The notes beneath the pieces are model-generated. The model did not search any database, had not been told where the DNA came from, and saw only the letters and a program-made list of their open reading frames with translations. DNA of 64,000 nucleotides from Bacteroidales bacterium (GTDB taxonomy: Bacteria > Bacteroidota > Bacteroidia > Bacteroidales > UBA10428): NCBI GenBank assembly GCA_035299085.1, contig DATGXG010000064.1, forward strand, positions 1 through 64,000, read 5' to 3'. Positions within the stretch are counted from its first letter, which is position 1. Each line of letters starts with the position of its first letter. The position numbers and the translations under genes are program-made. Below, piece by piece: positions 35,964 to 44,160 of the stretch.

Positions 35964-36476
35964 ATGGGACTTCCGATGGATATCACGCAGGCTAAATCAA
36001 CCGACCTAATTGAGATTCTGTATTTGTTAAAAACCTGCATTCAGGATATGAATGCAAAAGGCCAGAAACACTGGAACAATTGTGTTCCGTCTGTGGATGA
36101 CATTCAGATCGATCTTGATAAAGGTTTTATTTATCTGATAAAGGACAAAGGGGTGTGTAAGGGAATGATCACCCTGAATGAGCAGGAGCCTGAAGACTAT
36201 AAAAAGCTTTCCTTCAATTCATCCGGAAAAAAACCTCTCTTTTTACAAAATATTGCAGTGCATCCGAGGTGGCAGGGCATGGGAATTGCTACTCAATTGG
36301 TTAATTTTGCACAACAAATTGCCAGGGAAAAAGGATATGACTGCCTCCGCCTTGATGTATTCAAGCCAAGCGACAAAGCCAGACAGCTTTGTGAGAAACA
36401 GCTTTTCAAAGAAGTTGCTTCCTTTCACCCTGCTTTCCAGCAGACACCTTTTGTCTGTTATGAGAAACAAATTTAA
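35964..36476 (+). CDS. GNAT-family N-acetyltransferase
   Basis: A 170-residue acetyltransferase. The acetyl-CoA binding segment reads LFLQNIAVHPRWQGMGIATQL (motif A: VHPxWQGxGIA), and the C-terminal segment LRLDVFKPSDKARQLCEKQLF fits the fold. The ATG at 35964 and an in-frame ATG at 35976 are both possible; similarity to the fold starts after the second. Substrate unknown. The next gene, 270 nt downstream, is the methyltransferase/ATP-grasp fusion, but nothing shows co-transcription. Confidence 0.85.
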   Translation: MGLPMDITQAKSTDLIEILYLLKTCIQDMNAKGQKHWNNCVPSVDDIQIDLDKGFIYLIKDKGVCKGMITLNEQEPEDYKKLSFNSSGKKPLFLQNIAVHPRWQGMGIATQLVNFAQQIAREKGYDCLRLDVFKPSDKARQLCEKQLFKEVASFHPAFQQTPFVCYEKQI

Positions 36477-36482
36477 TACTCA

Positions 36483-36504
36483 ATTTTCCATAATCATGGA
36501 AAAT
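36483..36504. other. Perfect 9-bp hairpin after the GNAT gene
   Basis: ATTTTCCAT (36483-36491), loop AATC, ATGGAAAAT (36496-36504), starting 6 nt after the stop codon. No T-run follows on either strand, so termination would have to be of a non-canonical kind. The rest of the 270-nt gap holds only the -7 element below. Confidence 0.4.
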
Positions 36505-36583
36505 CTTCCGCACTAGTTGCCTGTTATTAAACTGTTCATTTCTTTCCTGGGAAAAATACCCCTTTTCTTCATGCAAGCTGTTA

Positions 36584-36591
36584 TATATTTG
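36584..36591 (+). promoter_or_regulatory. -7 element for the methyltransferase/ATP-grasp gene
   Basis: TATATTTG, an exact TAnnTTTG match, 155 nt before the ATG at 36747. No -33 box seen. If used, the leader is about 150 nt of A/T-rich sequence with no clear structure. Confidence 0.4.
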
Positions 36592-36746
36592 ATTGCTTAA
36601 CTGTTAGAGGATTAAGGTAATGAACAATTTAATTATTTATCAACAACAGGAAAATAATGCTTTAATAATTTCTCATTCATTATTATTCTTGCATCATTAT
36701 TGATACCAGTTAGTATTAATCAATTCTAAATTCTTTTAACTATTCG

Positions 36747-38792
36747 ATGAAAAACAATGGGAGTAATGGTTTAAGGTCCAAAAAAAATGGTCAGTTACCC
36801 AACGGATCATTCGGACCGGTGGAAAACCTTGAGCATTATCTTCAACCCGATTGGTGGAGACGTATTTTTAACTCCATGTATCTGAAAACAGATGCTGACG
36901 TGGTTGAGGACATGCAAATTACTAACAGGGAAGTTGACCTGTTTACCGACATTCTCGGTCTCGACAAAAACATGGTCATTCTCGATCTGGCCTGTGGTCA
37001 GGGCAGACACTCACTTGAACTTGCCCGCAGGGGATTTAATAATGTGAACGGTCTCGATCGTTCTCATTTTCTTATCAGAAAAGCGAAGAACATTAACTCG
37101 GCTGAAAACCTCACTGCCAATTTCAGGGAAGGAGATGCCAGGAAATTGCCATATCCCAATGATACTTTTGATGTTGTGATGATGCTCGGAAACAGCTTCG
37201 GCTATTTTGAAAGTACTGAAGATGATATTAAAATTCTGAAAGAAGTATTGCGCGTGCTTAAGCCAAACGGAAAATTCCTGATTGACGTGGCTGACGGCAA
37301 CTACCTGAGAGATAATTACAACCCCCGGAGCTGGGAATGGATCGACTCAAAGCATTTTGTATGTCGCGAACGTTCACTGGCTTCTGATAACCAGCGCCTG
37401 ATAAGCCGTGAAGTCATCACCAATATCAACAAGGGCGTTGTGCTCGACCAGTTTTATGCTGAAAGACTATATAATAAAGACGTGTTGTTTAACATGTTTC
37501 AGCGGACCGGTTATATTAACGTGACATTTCATGGTAACCTGGATACGGATTCGAAAAGAAACCAGGACCTTGGAATGATGGAACGCCGCATCATAGTGAC
37601 TTCCCAGGCTGCAAAAGAATGGAGCCTGGTGAAAGCTAAGAGATCGGAACTGAAGAATGTAGTTGTCATTCTTGGTGATCCCGATAAACCGGATGTAGTT
37701 AAACCTACAGGCGGATTCGATAAAAATGACCTGGCGACGATCAGGCAACTGAAGATTGCGCTGAGCAGCCTTCCTGAGTATAAATTCACTTACCTGTGCA
37801 ATCATAACACGCTTGTCAATGATCTTATGAAACTCAAGCCCCGCACAGATTTTGTAATGAATCTCTGCGACGAAGGGTATATGAATGATCCCAAAAGGGA
37901 GCTTCATGTTCCTGCTATGCTTGAATTGCTGGGAGTGAATTATACAGGCGCCAGCCCGCAGGGACTTGCTTACTGCTATGATAAATCGCTTGTGAGGGGA
38001 ATTTCACGTGAGATGGGAATTCCTGTTGCTGATGCAGTCTTCATCAAGCCGGAAGACAACGTATTTGAAATGAACATTGATTTTCCGGTTATTGCAAAGC
38101 CCAATTACGGCGACAGCAGTATTGCCATTACATCTGACAATGTTTGCTATACTTACGAGAGCCTGAATGACGCCATTGTAAGAATCCGCGAAAAAGTAGG
38201 TTTTGAGAAACCTATCATTATCGAGGAATTTCTTCCCGGTAAGGAAATAACAATAGGTATTATAGGAAATCCGCCGGAATCATACACTGTGCTTCCGTTT
38301 GCAGAGGAAGATTACTCGGCTTTGCCCGATGAATTGCCTAAAATATGCGGGTATGAAGCAAAATGGCTTGAGGACACCCCGTACTTCAACCTGCTGAAAT
38401 CAATACCCGTGAATCTGCCCGAGGAAACCGAAAAGATGATCACCGAGCAGTGCCTTAAGTTGTTTGAACGCCTGAATTGCAGGGATTATGCACGGTTCGA
38501 CTGGAGATTTGATAACGAAGGTGTTCCCAAGCTGCTGGAAGTGAACCCGAATCCGGGATGGTGCTGGGATGGCCACATGGCTAAAATGGCCACACTGAGA
38601 GGTATGGAATACGCTGAAATGTTGCGGTTCATACTGCAAACTGCCGAACAACGGTTCAGTTCAAATGGAAATGGTAACGGAAACGGAAATGGTAACGGCA
38701 ATGGCAATGGCCATTCAAACGGCAACAACGGAAACGGCCACGACATTCTTGAAACGGCCGATAGATTGAGCTGGGCGGAGGAGAAGAATTAA
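36747..38792 (+). CDS. Fusion of SAM-dependent methyltransferase and D-Ala-D-Ala ligase-like ATP-grasp enzyme
   Basis: A 681-residue two-domain protein. Residues about 35-295 are a class I methyltransferase: motif I VILDLACGQGRHSLELA (about 76-92), then GDARKLPYPNDTFDVVMM and LRVLKPNGKFLIDV. Residues about 302-635 are an ATP-grasp domain of D-alanine-D-alanine ligase type: NLCDEGYMND, LLGVNYTGASPQ, DFPVIAKPNYGDSS (ATP-binding Lys), IIEEFLPGKEITIG, and DYARFDWRFDN to LLEVNPNPGW (Mg-binding Glu/Asn). A Gly-Asn dipeptide repeat (about 638-663) precedes the C-terminus. It would methylate and ligate amino or carboxylate groups; the substrate is unknown and vancomycin-type ligase function is not implied. 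Confidence 0.85.
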   Translation: MKNNGSNGLRSKKNGQLPNGSFGPVENLEHYLQPDWWRRIFNSMYLKTDADVVEDMQITNREVDLFTDILGLDKNMVILDLACGQGRHSLELARRGFNNVNGLDRSHFLIRKAKNINSAENLTANFREGDARKLPYPNDTFDVVMMLGNSFGYFESTEDDIKILKEVLRVLKPNGKFLIDVADGNYLRDNYNPRSWEWIDSKHFVCRERSLASDNQRLISREVITNINKGVVLDQFYAERLYNKDVLFNMFQRTGYINVTFHGNLDTDSKRNQDLGMMERRIIVTSQAAKEWSLVKAKRSELKNVVVILGDPDKPDVVKPTGGFDKNDLATIRQLKIALSSLPEYKFTYLCNHNTLVNDLMKLKPRTDFVMNLCDEGYMNDPKRELHVPAMLELLGVNYTGASPQGLAYCYDKSLVRGISREMGIPVADAVFIKPEDNVFEMNIDFPVIAKPNYGDSSIAITSDNVCYTYESLNDAIVRIREKVGFEKPIIIEEFLPGKEITIGIIGNPPESYTVLPFAEEDYSALPDELPKICGYEAKWLEDTPYFNLLKSIPVNLPEETEKMITEQCLKLFERLNCRDYARFDWRFDNEGVPKLLEVNPNPGWCWDGHMAKMATLRGMEYAEMLRFILQTAEQRFSSNGNGNGNGNGNGNGNGHSNGNNGNGHDILETADRLSWAEEKN

Positions 38793-38814
38793 ATCGTTTC
38801 ATATTGTTCCAAAA

Positions 38815-38877
38815 TTGTTTCAAATGGTTTCAGGTTGTTTTAACAACTATGGAACCATTTGGAACTATTTGAAACAA
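38815..38877. terminator. Nested inverted repeats between convergent genes (bidirectional terminator candidate)
   Basis: Outer arms TTGTTTCAAAT (38815-38825) and ATTTGAAACAA (38867-38877) are exact complements. CAAATGGTT (38821-38829) and AACCATTTG (38853-38861) form a competing inner pair, and GTTGTTTTAACAAC (38834-38847) is palindromic. The structure lies between the fusion gene and the convergent deoxyhypusine-synthase-like gene. GAAACTAT-type direct repeats extend into the latter's last codons. Confidence 0.5.
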
Positions 38878-38894
38878 CATGAAACTATATGAAA

Positions 38895-39935
38895 CTACCT
38901 GGAACTTTCAAACACTTTCTCAAACATCTTACTCCACTCCCTCGCCTTTCTTTCTTTCCATGCATTGGAGTGGTAAACATAGCTGGCCATGAGCGGAAGC
39001 ACTGTTGTGGCTTCGGCGAAAACCATCTGTTCGTATTGTGTATCTACCTTACCCCATGAAGAAGCTTCCTGAAGCGTTGATGACGAACAGGCTCCGTCGC
39101 GTACATCAGCAACCGTGATCTGTACGGCATACTTATGCATGGGAACCGATTTGCCGAGTATTTCAGCACAAACAACGGTATCCTGGGCGAAATTTTTGGG
39201 TACTCCGCCGCCAACCATGAACAGGCCCGATGTCTCCGCTTCCATTTTGATCATGGTGAGTTCACGGAAATCACGCACTGAATCAATAGTAACATGACTG
39301 TCGGGGTTTTCCCACTGGTGTTTCACCAGGCCAAAACCGGCGCTGCTGTCAGAAAAAGCAGGGCAGAAAATGGGAACATTTTTTTCATAACAAACCTGTA
39401 TGAGTGAGTCTTTCTTAACCGAATTTTTCACAAGGTATTTACCCAGTTCCTTAATGAACTCACGTGATGAATACGGTCTGTGCTCAAGCGAATCGGCAAC
39501 CCGTTTAATAGTGGCATCGCATACCTGCAGGTCCTCTTCATCAATAAAAGTATCGTAAATCCTGTCGACGTAATTATCCCTGAGGTGATTATCGGGTATG
39601 TCTTTTCTGCCAACATAATGTTTGAACCCGATGGCTTCAAAGAAATCCATGTCAATGATGCTTGCACCGGTGGCCACAATCACATCGATCATATTGTTTT
39701 TAACAAGATCAACATAAACCTGCATACAGCCTGCTGCGCTTGTACTGCCGGCAAGGGTGAGGATGTTTGTGCAATCCTTATCCTTTATCATTCTCAGCAG
39801 GATATCAGCTGCGTTGGCCGTATCACGCGAGGAAAACGACATCTTCCTCATGGCATCAATAATGGGAGTAGCATCAAAAGATTTGATGTCAACATGTTCA
39901 ATCGTATTCTTTAATAAATCCTTTTTTGCTGTCAT
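38895..39935 (-). CDS. Deoxyhypusine synthase-like protein
   Basis: A 346-residue member of the deoxyhypusine synthase family, NAD-dependent enzymes that transfer the aminobutyl group of spermidine. Visible family features are NILTLAGSTSAAGCM, VDVIVATGASIID, IFCPAFSDSSAGFGL, VGGGVPKNF and SSWGKVD. Lys296 in SWGK aligns with the lysine that forms the enzyme-substrate imine in eukaryotic enzymes. Bacteria lack eIF5A, so homospermidine synthesis or another amine transfer is more likely (inference). Monocistronic; a perfect -7 box lies 55 nt upstream. The last nine residues are encoded by a GTTTGAA-type repeat. Confidence 0.85.
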   Translation of the reverse strand: MTAKKDLLKNTIEHVDIKSFDATPIIDAMRKMSFSSRDTANAADILLRMIKDKDCTNILTLAGSTSAAGCMQVYVDLVKNNMIDVIVATGASIIDMDFFEAIGFKHYVGRKDIPDNHLRDNYVDRIYDTFIDEEDLQVCDATIKRVADSLEHRPYSSREFIKELGKYLVKNSVKKDSLIQVCYEKNVPIFCPAFSDSSAGFGLVKHQWENPDSHVTIDSVRDFRELTMIKMEAETSGLFMVGGGVPKNFAQDTVVCAEILGKSVPMHKYAVQITVADVRDGACSSSTLQEASSWGKVDTQYEQMVFAEATTVLPLMASYVYHSNAWKERKAREWSKMFEKVFESSR

Positions 39936-39989
39936 TTTCTTTTCCTCTGTTTGATTATCAAATGATTAGTTAAAATTTAATTAAGGGTA

Positions 39990-39997
39990 CAAATATA
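39990..39997 (-). promoter_or_regulatory. -7 element for the deoxyhypusine synthase-like gene
   Basis: Minus-strand TATATTTG, an exact consensus match, 55 nt upstream of the ATG at 39935. The -33 position falls in a GGATGCTGGATAC tandem tract (40009-40039) and shows no TTG. A 13-nt palindrome TTTGATTATCAAA (39950-39962) lies in the leader. Confidence 0.5.
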
Positions 39998-40008
39998 GGA
40001 AAAAAGTA

Positions 40009-40039
40009 GATACCGGATGCTGGATACTGGATGCTGGAT
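40009..40039. repeat. GGATACTGGATGCT-type interspersed tandem phrase
   Basis: Repeats of GGATGCTGGATAC. Related phrases occur at 47822-47850, 48727-48762 and 54842-54858, each time next to another repeat element in a spacer. No function known. Confidence 0.6.
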
Positions 40040-40044
40040 AAGGT

Positions 40045-40121
40045 CGTCATTGCGAGGAGCGTGACAAATCATTGATTATAGCAGGATTAATAGTCGACGA
40101 AGCAATCTGCCCGCACAGGCA
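40045..40121 (+). repeat. REP-like element copy 3
   Basis: Ends CGTCATTGCGAGGAGCGTGA and CGACGAAGCAATCTGCCCGC are conserved; the centre differs from other copies. It lies 3' of the TMEM163-like gene (minus strand, stop at 40209). Confidence 0.75.
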
Positions 40122-40148
40122 ATGCCTTGCAAAAAGAGATTGACGACT

Positions 40149-40183
40149 AACAAAAACACCGAACAAGGAACACCGATTTAAGA
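40149..40183. repeat. 35-nt dispersed repeat, copy 1
   Basis: Contains ACACCGAACAAGGAACACCG; all 35 bases are identical to 48863-48897, and a diverged third copy lies at 48803-48828. Each follows a REP-like element by tens of bases, so the two repeat types may move or be kept together. Confidence 0.7.
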
Positions 40184-40208
40184 TTTTAGAAGTTTTTCTA
40201 CAAACTTC

Positions 40209-40823
40209 TCACATCTCCCTACTCTCCTCTTTCTTCTCAAACGCTTCTCTCCCCTCACTGAACGAAAACCATGCCAATCCGAGGGCGCCCAACGTATCGA
40301 TCCATCCGAAGCCGGTTAATTCGTAAATCAGGCTTGAAACCAGGAGAACAACCGACATATAAATGCAAACCAGCGTACAATTGGCATCAGCGAGTACGGG
40401 TTCTGCCTGCAGACTTCTTCCGCAACTTACCTTTGAACGATATAACCAATACATCACCGCAATTGAAATAACCGAAATAACAACACCCCAAACAGTTGTC
40501 TCAGGTTTGTGACCCTTTACGAAATTGAGAATGGCACCGGCCACCAAACCTGCAGTCAGCAGGTAAAAAGCTGTTCCGGTGATCAGCAATGCCCGTTTCT
40601 CAAATTCCGAACGCGTTGATTCAGGGTGTTTACGGATCCTGACAGCCATTTGCAATATGCCAAGGCCTGAAATAACTTCAACAAAACTGTCGACTCCAAA
40701 ACCAGCCAGGGCAAGCGTTTCGTCGTTCAAACCAAGAATCAGCGAAATGATACCTTCGGCCAGGTTATAGATAATGGTAAACAGGGCCAGCCATACAACC
40801 CTGTCCATAGTATAGTTTTTCAT
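40209..40823 (-). CDS. TMEM163/CDF-like cation transporter
   Basis: A 204-residue membrane protein with about six hydrophobic segments (VVWLALFTIIYNLAEGIISLI, LLITGTAFYLLTAGLVAGAI, VISVISIAVMYWL, VCIYMSVVLLVSSLIY and others). Acidic residues in FGVDSFVEVISG and VLADANCTLVCIYM match the metal-binding positions of cation diffusion facilitators. The C-terminal cytoplasmic domain of classical CDF proteins is missing, which points to the short TMEM163-like group. Likely zinc or another divalent cation (inference). Monocistronic. Confidence 0.75.
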   Translation of the reverse strand: MKNYTMDRVVWLALFTIIYNLAEGIISLILGLNDETLALAGFGVDSFVEVISGLGILQMAVRIRKHPESTRSEFEKRALLITGTAFYLLTAGLVAGAILNFVKGHKPETTVWGVVISVISIAVMYWLYRSKVSCGRSLQAEPVLADANCTLVCIYMSVVLLVSSLIYELTGFGWIDTLGALGLAWFSFSEGREAFEKKEESREM

Positions 40824-40957
40824 AGTTTAAAGATACTAAAACTATAAAAAAATCTTTCGGTTCAAAAGAAACAGAACCATTCACCGAAAAAATCCCGCGA
40901 TTCACCGATTTGTGATTTTTTGAAAGTTAGGCATTCCATAGTTTTGAAGCGAGCTAA

Positions 40958-40997
40958 ACGTTTGAGGTTTGACGTTTGAGGTTTGACGTTTGAGGTG
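40958..40997. repeat. ACGTTTGAGGTTTG tandem repeat
   Basis: Two full 14-nt units and one partial in the 307-nt gap between the cation transporter gene and gbsR-like gene (divergent). A reversed relative (AACTTCAAACCAGAAAC) occurs at about 41038-41053. Beyond these and the promoter/operator below, nothing else was recognised in the gap. Confidence 0.7.
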
Positions 40998-41062
40998 TAA
41001 AGTTCAGCGACATGTGAGATCAACAACAAACATTAAACTTCAAACCAGAAACATTTTATTGG

Positions 41063-41109
41063 TTTTTTTAGTTTACAATTTGCTGAACTAAAAAAACTGT
41101 TTACCTTTG
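41063..41109 (+). promoter_or_regulatory. Promoter with embedded inverted-repeat operator of the efflux regulator
   Basis: TTTG at 41079-41082, a 19-nt gap, and TACCTTTG at 41102-41109 form an ideal Bacteroidota promoter. TTTTTTTAGTT (41063-41073) and AACTAAAAAAA (41086-41096) are exact 11-bp reverse complements separated by 12 nt that contain the -33 box. A dimeric regulator bound here would block polymerase, so autorepression by the downstream GbsR/MarR protein is likely (inference). Confidence 0.7.
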
Positions 41110-41130
41110 GGGCTCTATTATTAAACTAAA

Positions 41131-41598
41131 ATGACTACTGAAGACAGGATCAAACGACAGAAAGATATGGTCGAGATGGCCGGTCGCTTTTACGATAAAA
41201 AGGGACTTCAGCCGGTGGCGGGCCGGATCATGGGTTTGCTGATGATCATGGACAAAGAAAAGTACACTTTTGATGAAATTGTTGAGGAACTCAAAATCAG
41301 CAAAAGCTCTGTCAGCAATGCGCTGAAATTACTGGAAGTGGCTGATTACATCGAATACACAACCGTACCGGGCGACAGGAAAAGGTACTTCCAGATTAAG
41401 AAACTCGATAAATACGCGCTCGTCGATGAACACCATAAAACGCTAACCGGTACACGTGATTTTTTGAAAACCGTGCTGGATCTGAAAGCCGATAAAAATT
41501 CGGAAAACGCAATTTTTATTAAGAACCTGCTCGATATGCTGAATTACTTCCTCGACCGGTTTAATGATATGAGAGAGGAATATGAAAAGAAAAAATAA
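41131..41598 (+). CDS. GbsR/MarR-type winged-helix regulator
   Basis: A 155-residue regulator. The winged helix is visible as YTFDEIVEELKISKSSVSNALKLLEVADYIEYTTVPGDRKRYFQI (about residues 46-90), and long helices at both ends would form the dimer. It is first in a row of co-directional genes with TolC, adaptor and RND pump (47-nt gap to tolC), the classical arrangement for a repressor that responds to a toxic compound. The promoter carries a symmetric operator. Confidence 0.88.
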   Translation: MTTEDRIKRQKDMVEMAGRFYDKKGLQPVAGRIMGLLMIMDKEKYTFDEIVEELKISKSSVSNALKLLEVADYIEYTTVPGDRKRYFQIKKLDKYALVDEHHKTLTGTRDFLKTVLDLKADKNSENAIFIKNLLDMLNYFLDRFNDMREEYEKKK

Positions 41599-41644
41599 GT
41601 TCGAAAAGTTATAAACTATTTAAACTGCAATATACCATCCAATT

Positions 41645-43033
41645 ATGAAAATGATCAGTCTGCTTTTAATTTCGATACTTGCCACGGCAGGTACCGGTGT
41701 TTTTGCCCAGGACCAACCCGGTTCACTGACACTCGAACAGGCCATTGAATATGCCCTTCAGCATAATAAAACGGTTTTGAATGCCAGGGGACAGGTAGCT
41801 TCATCGATCGAGCAGGTTAAAGCTGCCCGCGCACAGGGCCTTCCCCAGATCGACGGAAGCCTTGATTTCATGACCTATTTCAATTACGAAATGAACTTCA
41901 GCTTCGGCGGGGGAAGCACAGGTGGTTCATTGGGAGATGTTATGCCAATGCCTCCGTTTGATGTGGGAGATACTTTGCTTATGCACATGATCTCGGAATC
42001 AATGAGTGGCGGTCCCATTGTGATGAACAATCAAATGAGCGGTAAAGTACAGTTTTCACAGCTGATCTGGAGCGGCCAGTACTGGTCGGGTGTTGCTATC
42101 GCCAAAATAGCAAAGGACCTTTCCAGTCAGAATGTGGTTAAGACCGAGCAGGATGTGAAAGAAGGGGTAAAGAATACCTACTATATGATTCTTGTAACTC
42201 AGAAAAACCTGGATATCATTCAAGAAAACATTAAAAATCTGAACGAGACCCTGAAACATACCGAAAATATGTTCAGGACCGGTATTGCCGAACCCACCGA
42301 TGTTGACCAGATTCGGATTACTCTTAGCCAGTTGGTCAACAGTCAGAAATCGGTTGAAAGAGCGGTGCAAATGGGGTATAACATGCTTAAATTCCAGCTT
42401 GGTGTGGCTCCGGATGCCAACATTTCACTTGCCGACAATATTGATGGGATAATGACTTTGGTAGATCCGGCGAAAACTTTGGATCCTACTTTCGATGTGA
42501 CCAACAACATTGATTATTCCATGATGGAATCGCAGGTTAAAATCAGTGAAAAACAACTGGGAATGCAAAACTGGTCGTATTCACCCACTGTGGCCGGATT
42601 CTACAGTTATACGAAAAAGATCATTACAACCGGTTTTGATATGACACCTAATCATTTGGCCGGTTTCTCGGTCACTGTTCCTATATTTTCAAGCGGACTC
42701 AGACGGGCCCAGGTAAACCAGGCCAAGGTTAACCTTGACATGGCCAGACGTAACCAGGAAATGGTTAAGGAACAGCTCGAAACACAGAAAAACCAGCTTC
42801 TGTTCAACTACCAGAGTGCTTATGAGAACTATAATACACAGAAAGAGAATGTGGATATTGCCCGCAGGGTTTACCAGAACATCCAGAATAAGTACAACCA
42901 GGGTATGGTTTCAAGCCTTGACCTCACACAGGCCAACATGAACCTGCTGGGTGCCGAAAGCAATTATTTTTCGGCTATCCTCACGCTATTGCAGGCCCAG
43001 ACCTCATTAGATAAATTATTTAATAAGATTTAA
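41645..43033 (+). CDS. TolC-family outer membrane efflux protein
   Basis: A 462-residue outer-membrane channel component with signal peptide (MKMISLLLISILATAGTGVFAQ). Two OEP-type halves show the usual coiled-coil helices: LTLEQAIEYALQHNKTVLNARGQ, EPTDVDQIRITLSQLVNSQ and SSLDLTQANMNLLGAESNY. A Gly/Met/Pro-rich insert (about 80-125) in the first half is somewhat unusual. It is followed 25 nt later by the adaptor gene. Confidence 0.92.
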   Translation: MKMISLLLISILATAGTGVFAQDQPGSLTLEQAIEYALQHNKTVLNARGQVASSIEQVKAARAQGLPQIDGSLDFMTYFNYEMNFSFGGGSTGGSLGDVMPMPPFDVGDTLLMHMISESMSGGPIVMNNQMSGKVQFSQLIWSGQYWSGVAIAKIAKDLSSQNVVKTEQDVKEGVKNTYYMILVTQKNLDIIQENIKNLNETLKHTENMFRTGIAEPTDVDQIRITLSQLVNSQKSVERAVQMGYNMLKFQLGVAPDANISLADNIDGIMTLVDPAKTLDPTFDVTNNIDYSMMESQVKISEKQLGMQNWSYSPTVAGFYSYTKKIITTGFDMTPNHLAGFSVTVPIFSSGLRRAQVNQAKVNLDMARRNQEMVKEQLETQKNQLLFNYQSAYENYNTQKENVDIARRVYQNIQNKYNQGMVSSLDLTQANMNLLGAESNYFSAILTLLQAQTSLDKLFNKI

Positions 43034-43058
43034 GCCCAACATATTAATATCTATTACA

Positions 43059-44117
43059 ATGAAAAATTCAAAAGTACTTTTAGCTTTATTACTTATCATC
43101 CCTGTAGCCTTCTCATGCGGTAAAAAACCGGCCTCCGGAAAAACCGCCGATTCTTTGGCTGCAGACACTACCGTTTACAGGGTAAAAGTTATTTCACTTG
43201 AGAAACAAAAAGTATCCCAGGATATTGATTTTACTGCCAACCTGCTTCCGAATGAAGAAATCAACTACGCGCCTGCCTCACCGGGCCGCGTTGAAGAAAT
43301 CTATGTGGAAGTCGGCAACCATGTAAAGAAAGGCGACCTTATTGCCCGTATGGACCGTACCCAGCTTCAGCAAGCCAGCGAACAGTATGAAAATGCGAGA
43401 ACCAATTTTCAGCGCATGGACACCCTGCACAAGCTGAATAGCATTTCACAGCAGCAGTACGATGCCATAAAAACCCAGTATGAAGTGGCTAAATCGAGTT
43501 ATGATTTTATGAGCAAGAATACAACGCTCGTATCACCGATTAACGGAATTGTAACCGGCAAGTATTTCGAAAACGGCGAACTTTATTCTGGTGCACCCAA
43601 CACGGCAGCAGGCAAAGCCGCCATCGTTACCCTGATGCAGATTAATCCGCTGAAGGTTATGGTTAATGTTTCAGAACGTTTTTACCCCGTTGCAAGGAAA
43701 GGAATGAAGGCAACTGTAAGCCTGGACATCTTCCCCGGCCGTACTTTCAACGGTGAAATTTCGCAGATTTACCCGACGATCAGTCCTGAAACAAGAACCT
43801 TTCCTGTGGAAATCCTCATCAAAAACAATGATGAGGTGCTCCGTCCCGGCATGTTTGCCAGGGTTAACCTGAACCTGGGACAGGCTGATGCTCTTATTCT
43901 GCCTGCCAATGCTGTGGATAAACAGGAAGGAACCAATGACCGTTACGTTTACCTTGCCATGCCTGATAATACAGCTAAAAAAATCCGGGTTGAGTTAGGC
44001 CGGAGGTATGATGATAAACTCGAAGTGATTTCAAATGAAATCAAAGTAGGTGACCCGGTTATTGTAGCCGGCCAGGATAAGCTGCTCGATAAGTCGAAAA
44101 TCACCATTGTGCAGTAA
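43059..44117 (+). CDS. RND efflux periplasmic adaptor (membrane fusion lipoprotein)
   Basis: A 352-residue HlyD/AcrA-type adaptor with lipobox AFSCGKKP. The barrel-sandwich halves are seen as SPGRVEEIYVEVGNHVKKGDLIARMD and TTLVSPINGIVTGKYFENGE, with a short helical hairpin between them. Links the inner-membrane pump to TolC. Operon position 3 of 5, 43 nt before the pump gene. Confidence 0.93.
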   Translation: MKNSKVLLALLLIIPVAFSCGKKPASGKTADSLAADTTVYRVKVISLEKQKVSQDIDFTANLLPNEEINYAPASPGRVEEIYVEVGNHVKKGDLIARMDRTQLQQASEQYENARTNFQRMDTLHKLNSISQQQYDAIKTQYEVAKSSYDFMSKNTTLVSPINGIVTGKYFENGELYSGAPNTAAGKAAIVTLMQINPLKVMVNVSERFYPVARKGMKATVSLDIFPGRTFNGEISQIYPTISPETRTFPVEILIKNNDEVLRPGMFARVNLNLGQADALILPANAVDKQEGTNDRYVYLAMPDNTAKKIRVELGRRYDDKLEVISNEIKVGDPVIVAGQDKLLDKSKITIVQ

Positions 44118-44160
44118 CCTGTTCGAAAATGATATTTTAAAAGCTTTAAAGATTTAAATT

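Noticed and set aside
38660..38740. The Gly-Asn run as a frame error at the end of the fusion protein
   Set aside because: The frame continues to an ordinary end (ILETADRLSWAEEKN) and the codons alternate regularly. The run appears real, produced by a 6-nt or 12-nt repeat.
36747..38792. Vancomycin-resistance-type D-Ala-D-Lac ligase
   Set aside because: Only the general ATP-grasp fold is shown. The fusion to a methyltransferase and the lack of vanH/vanX-type neighbours give no support.
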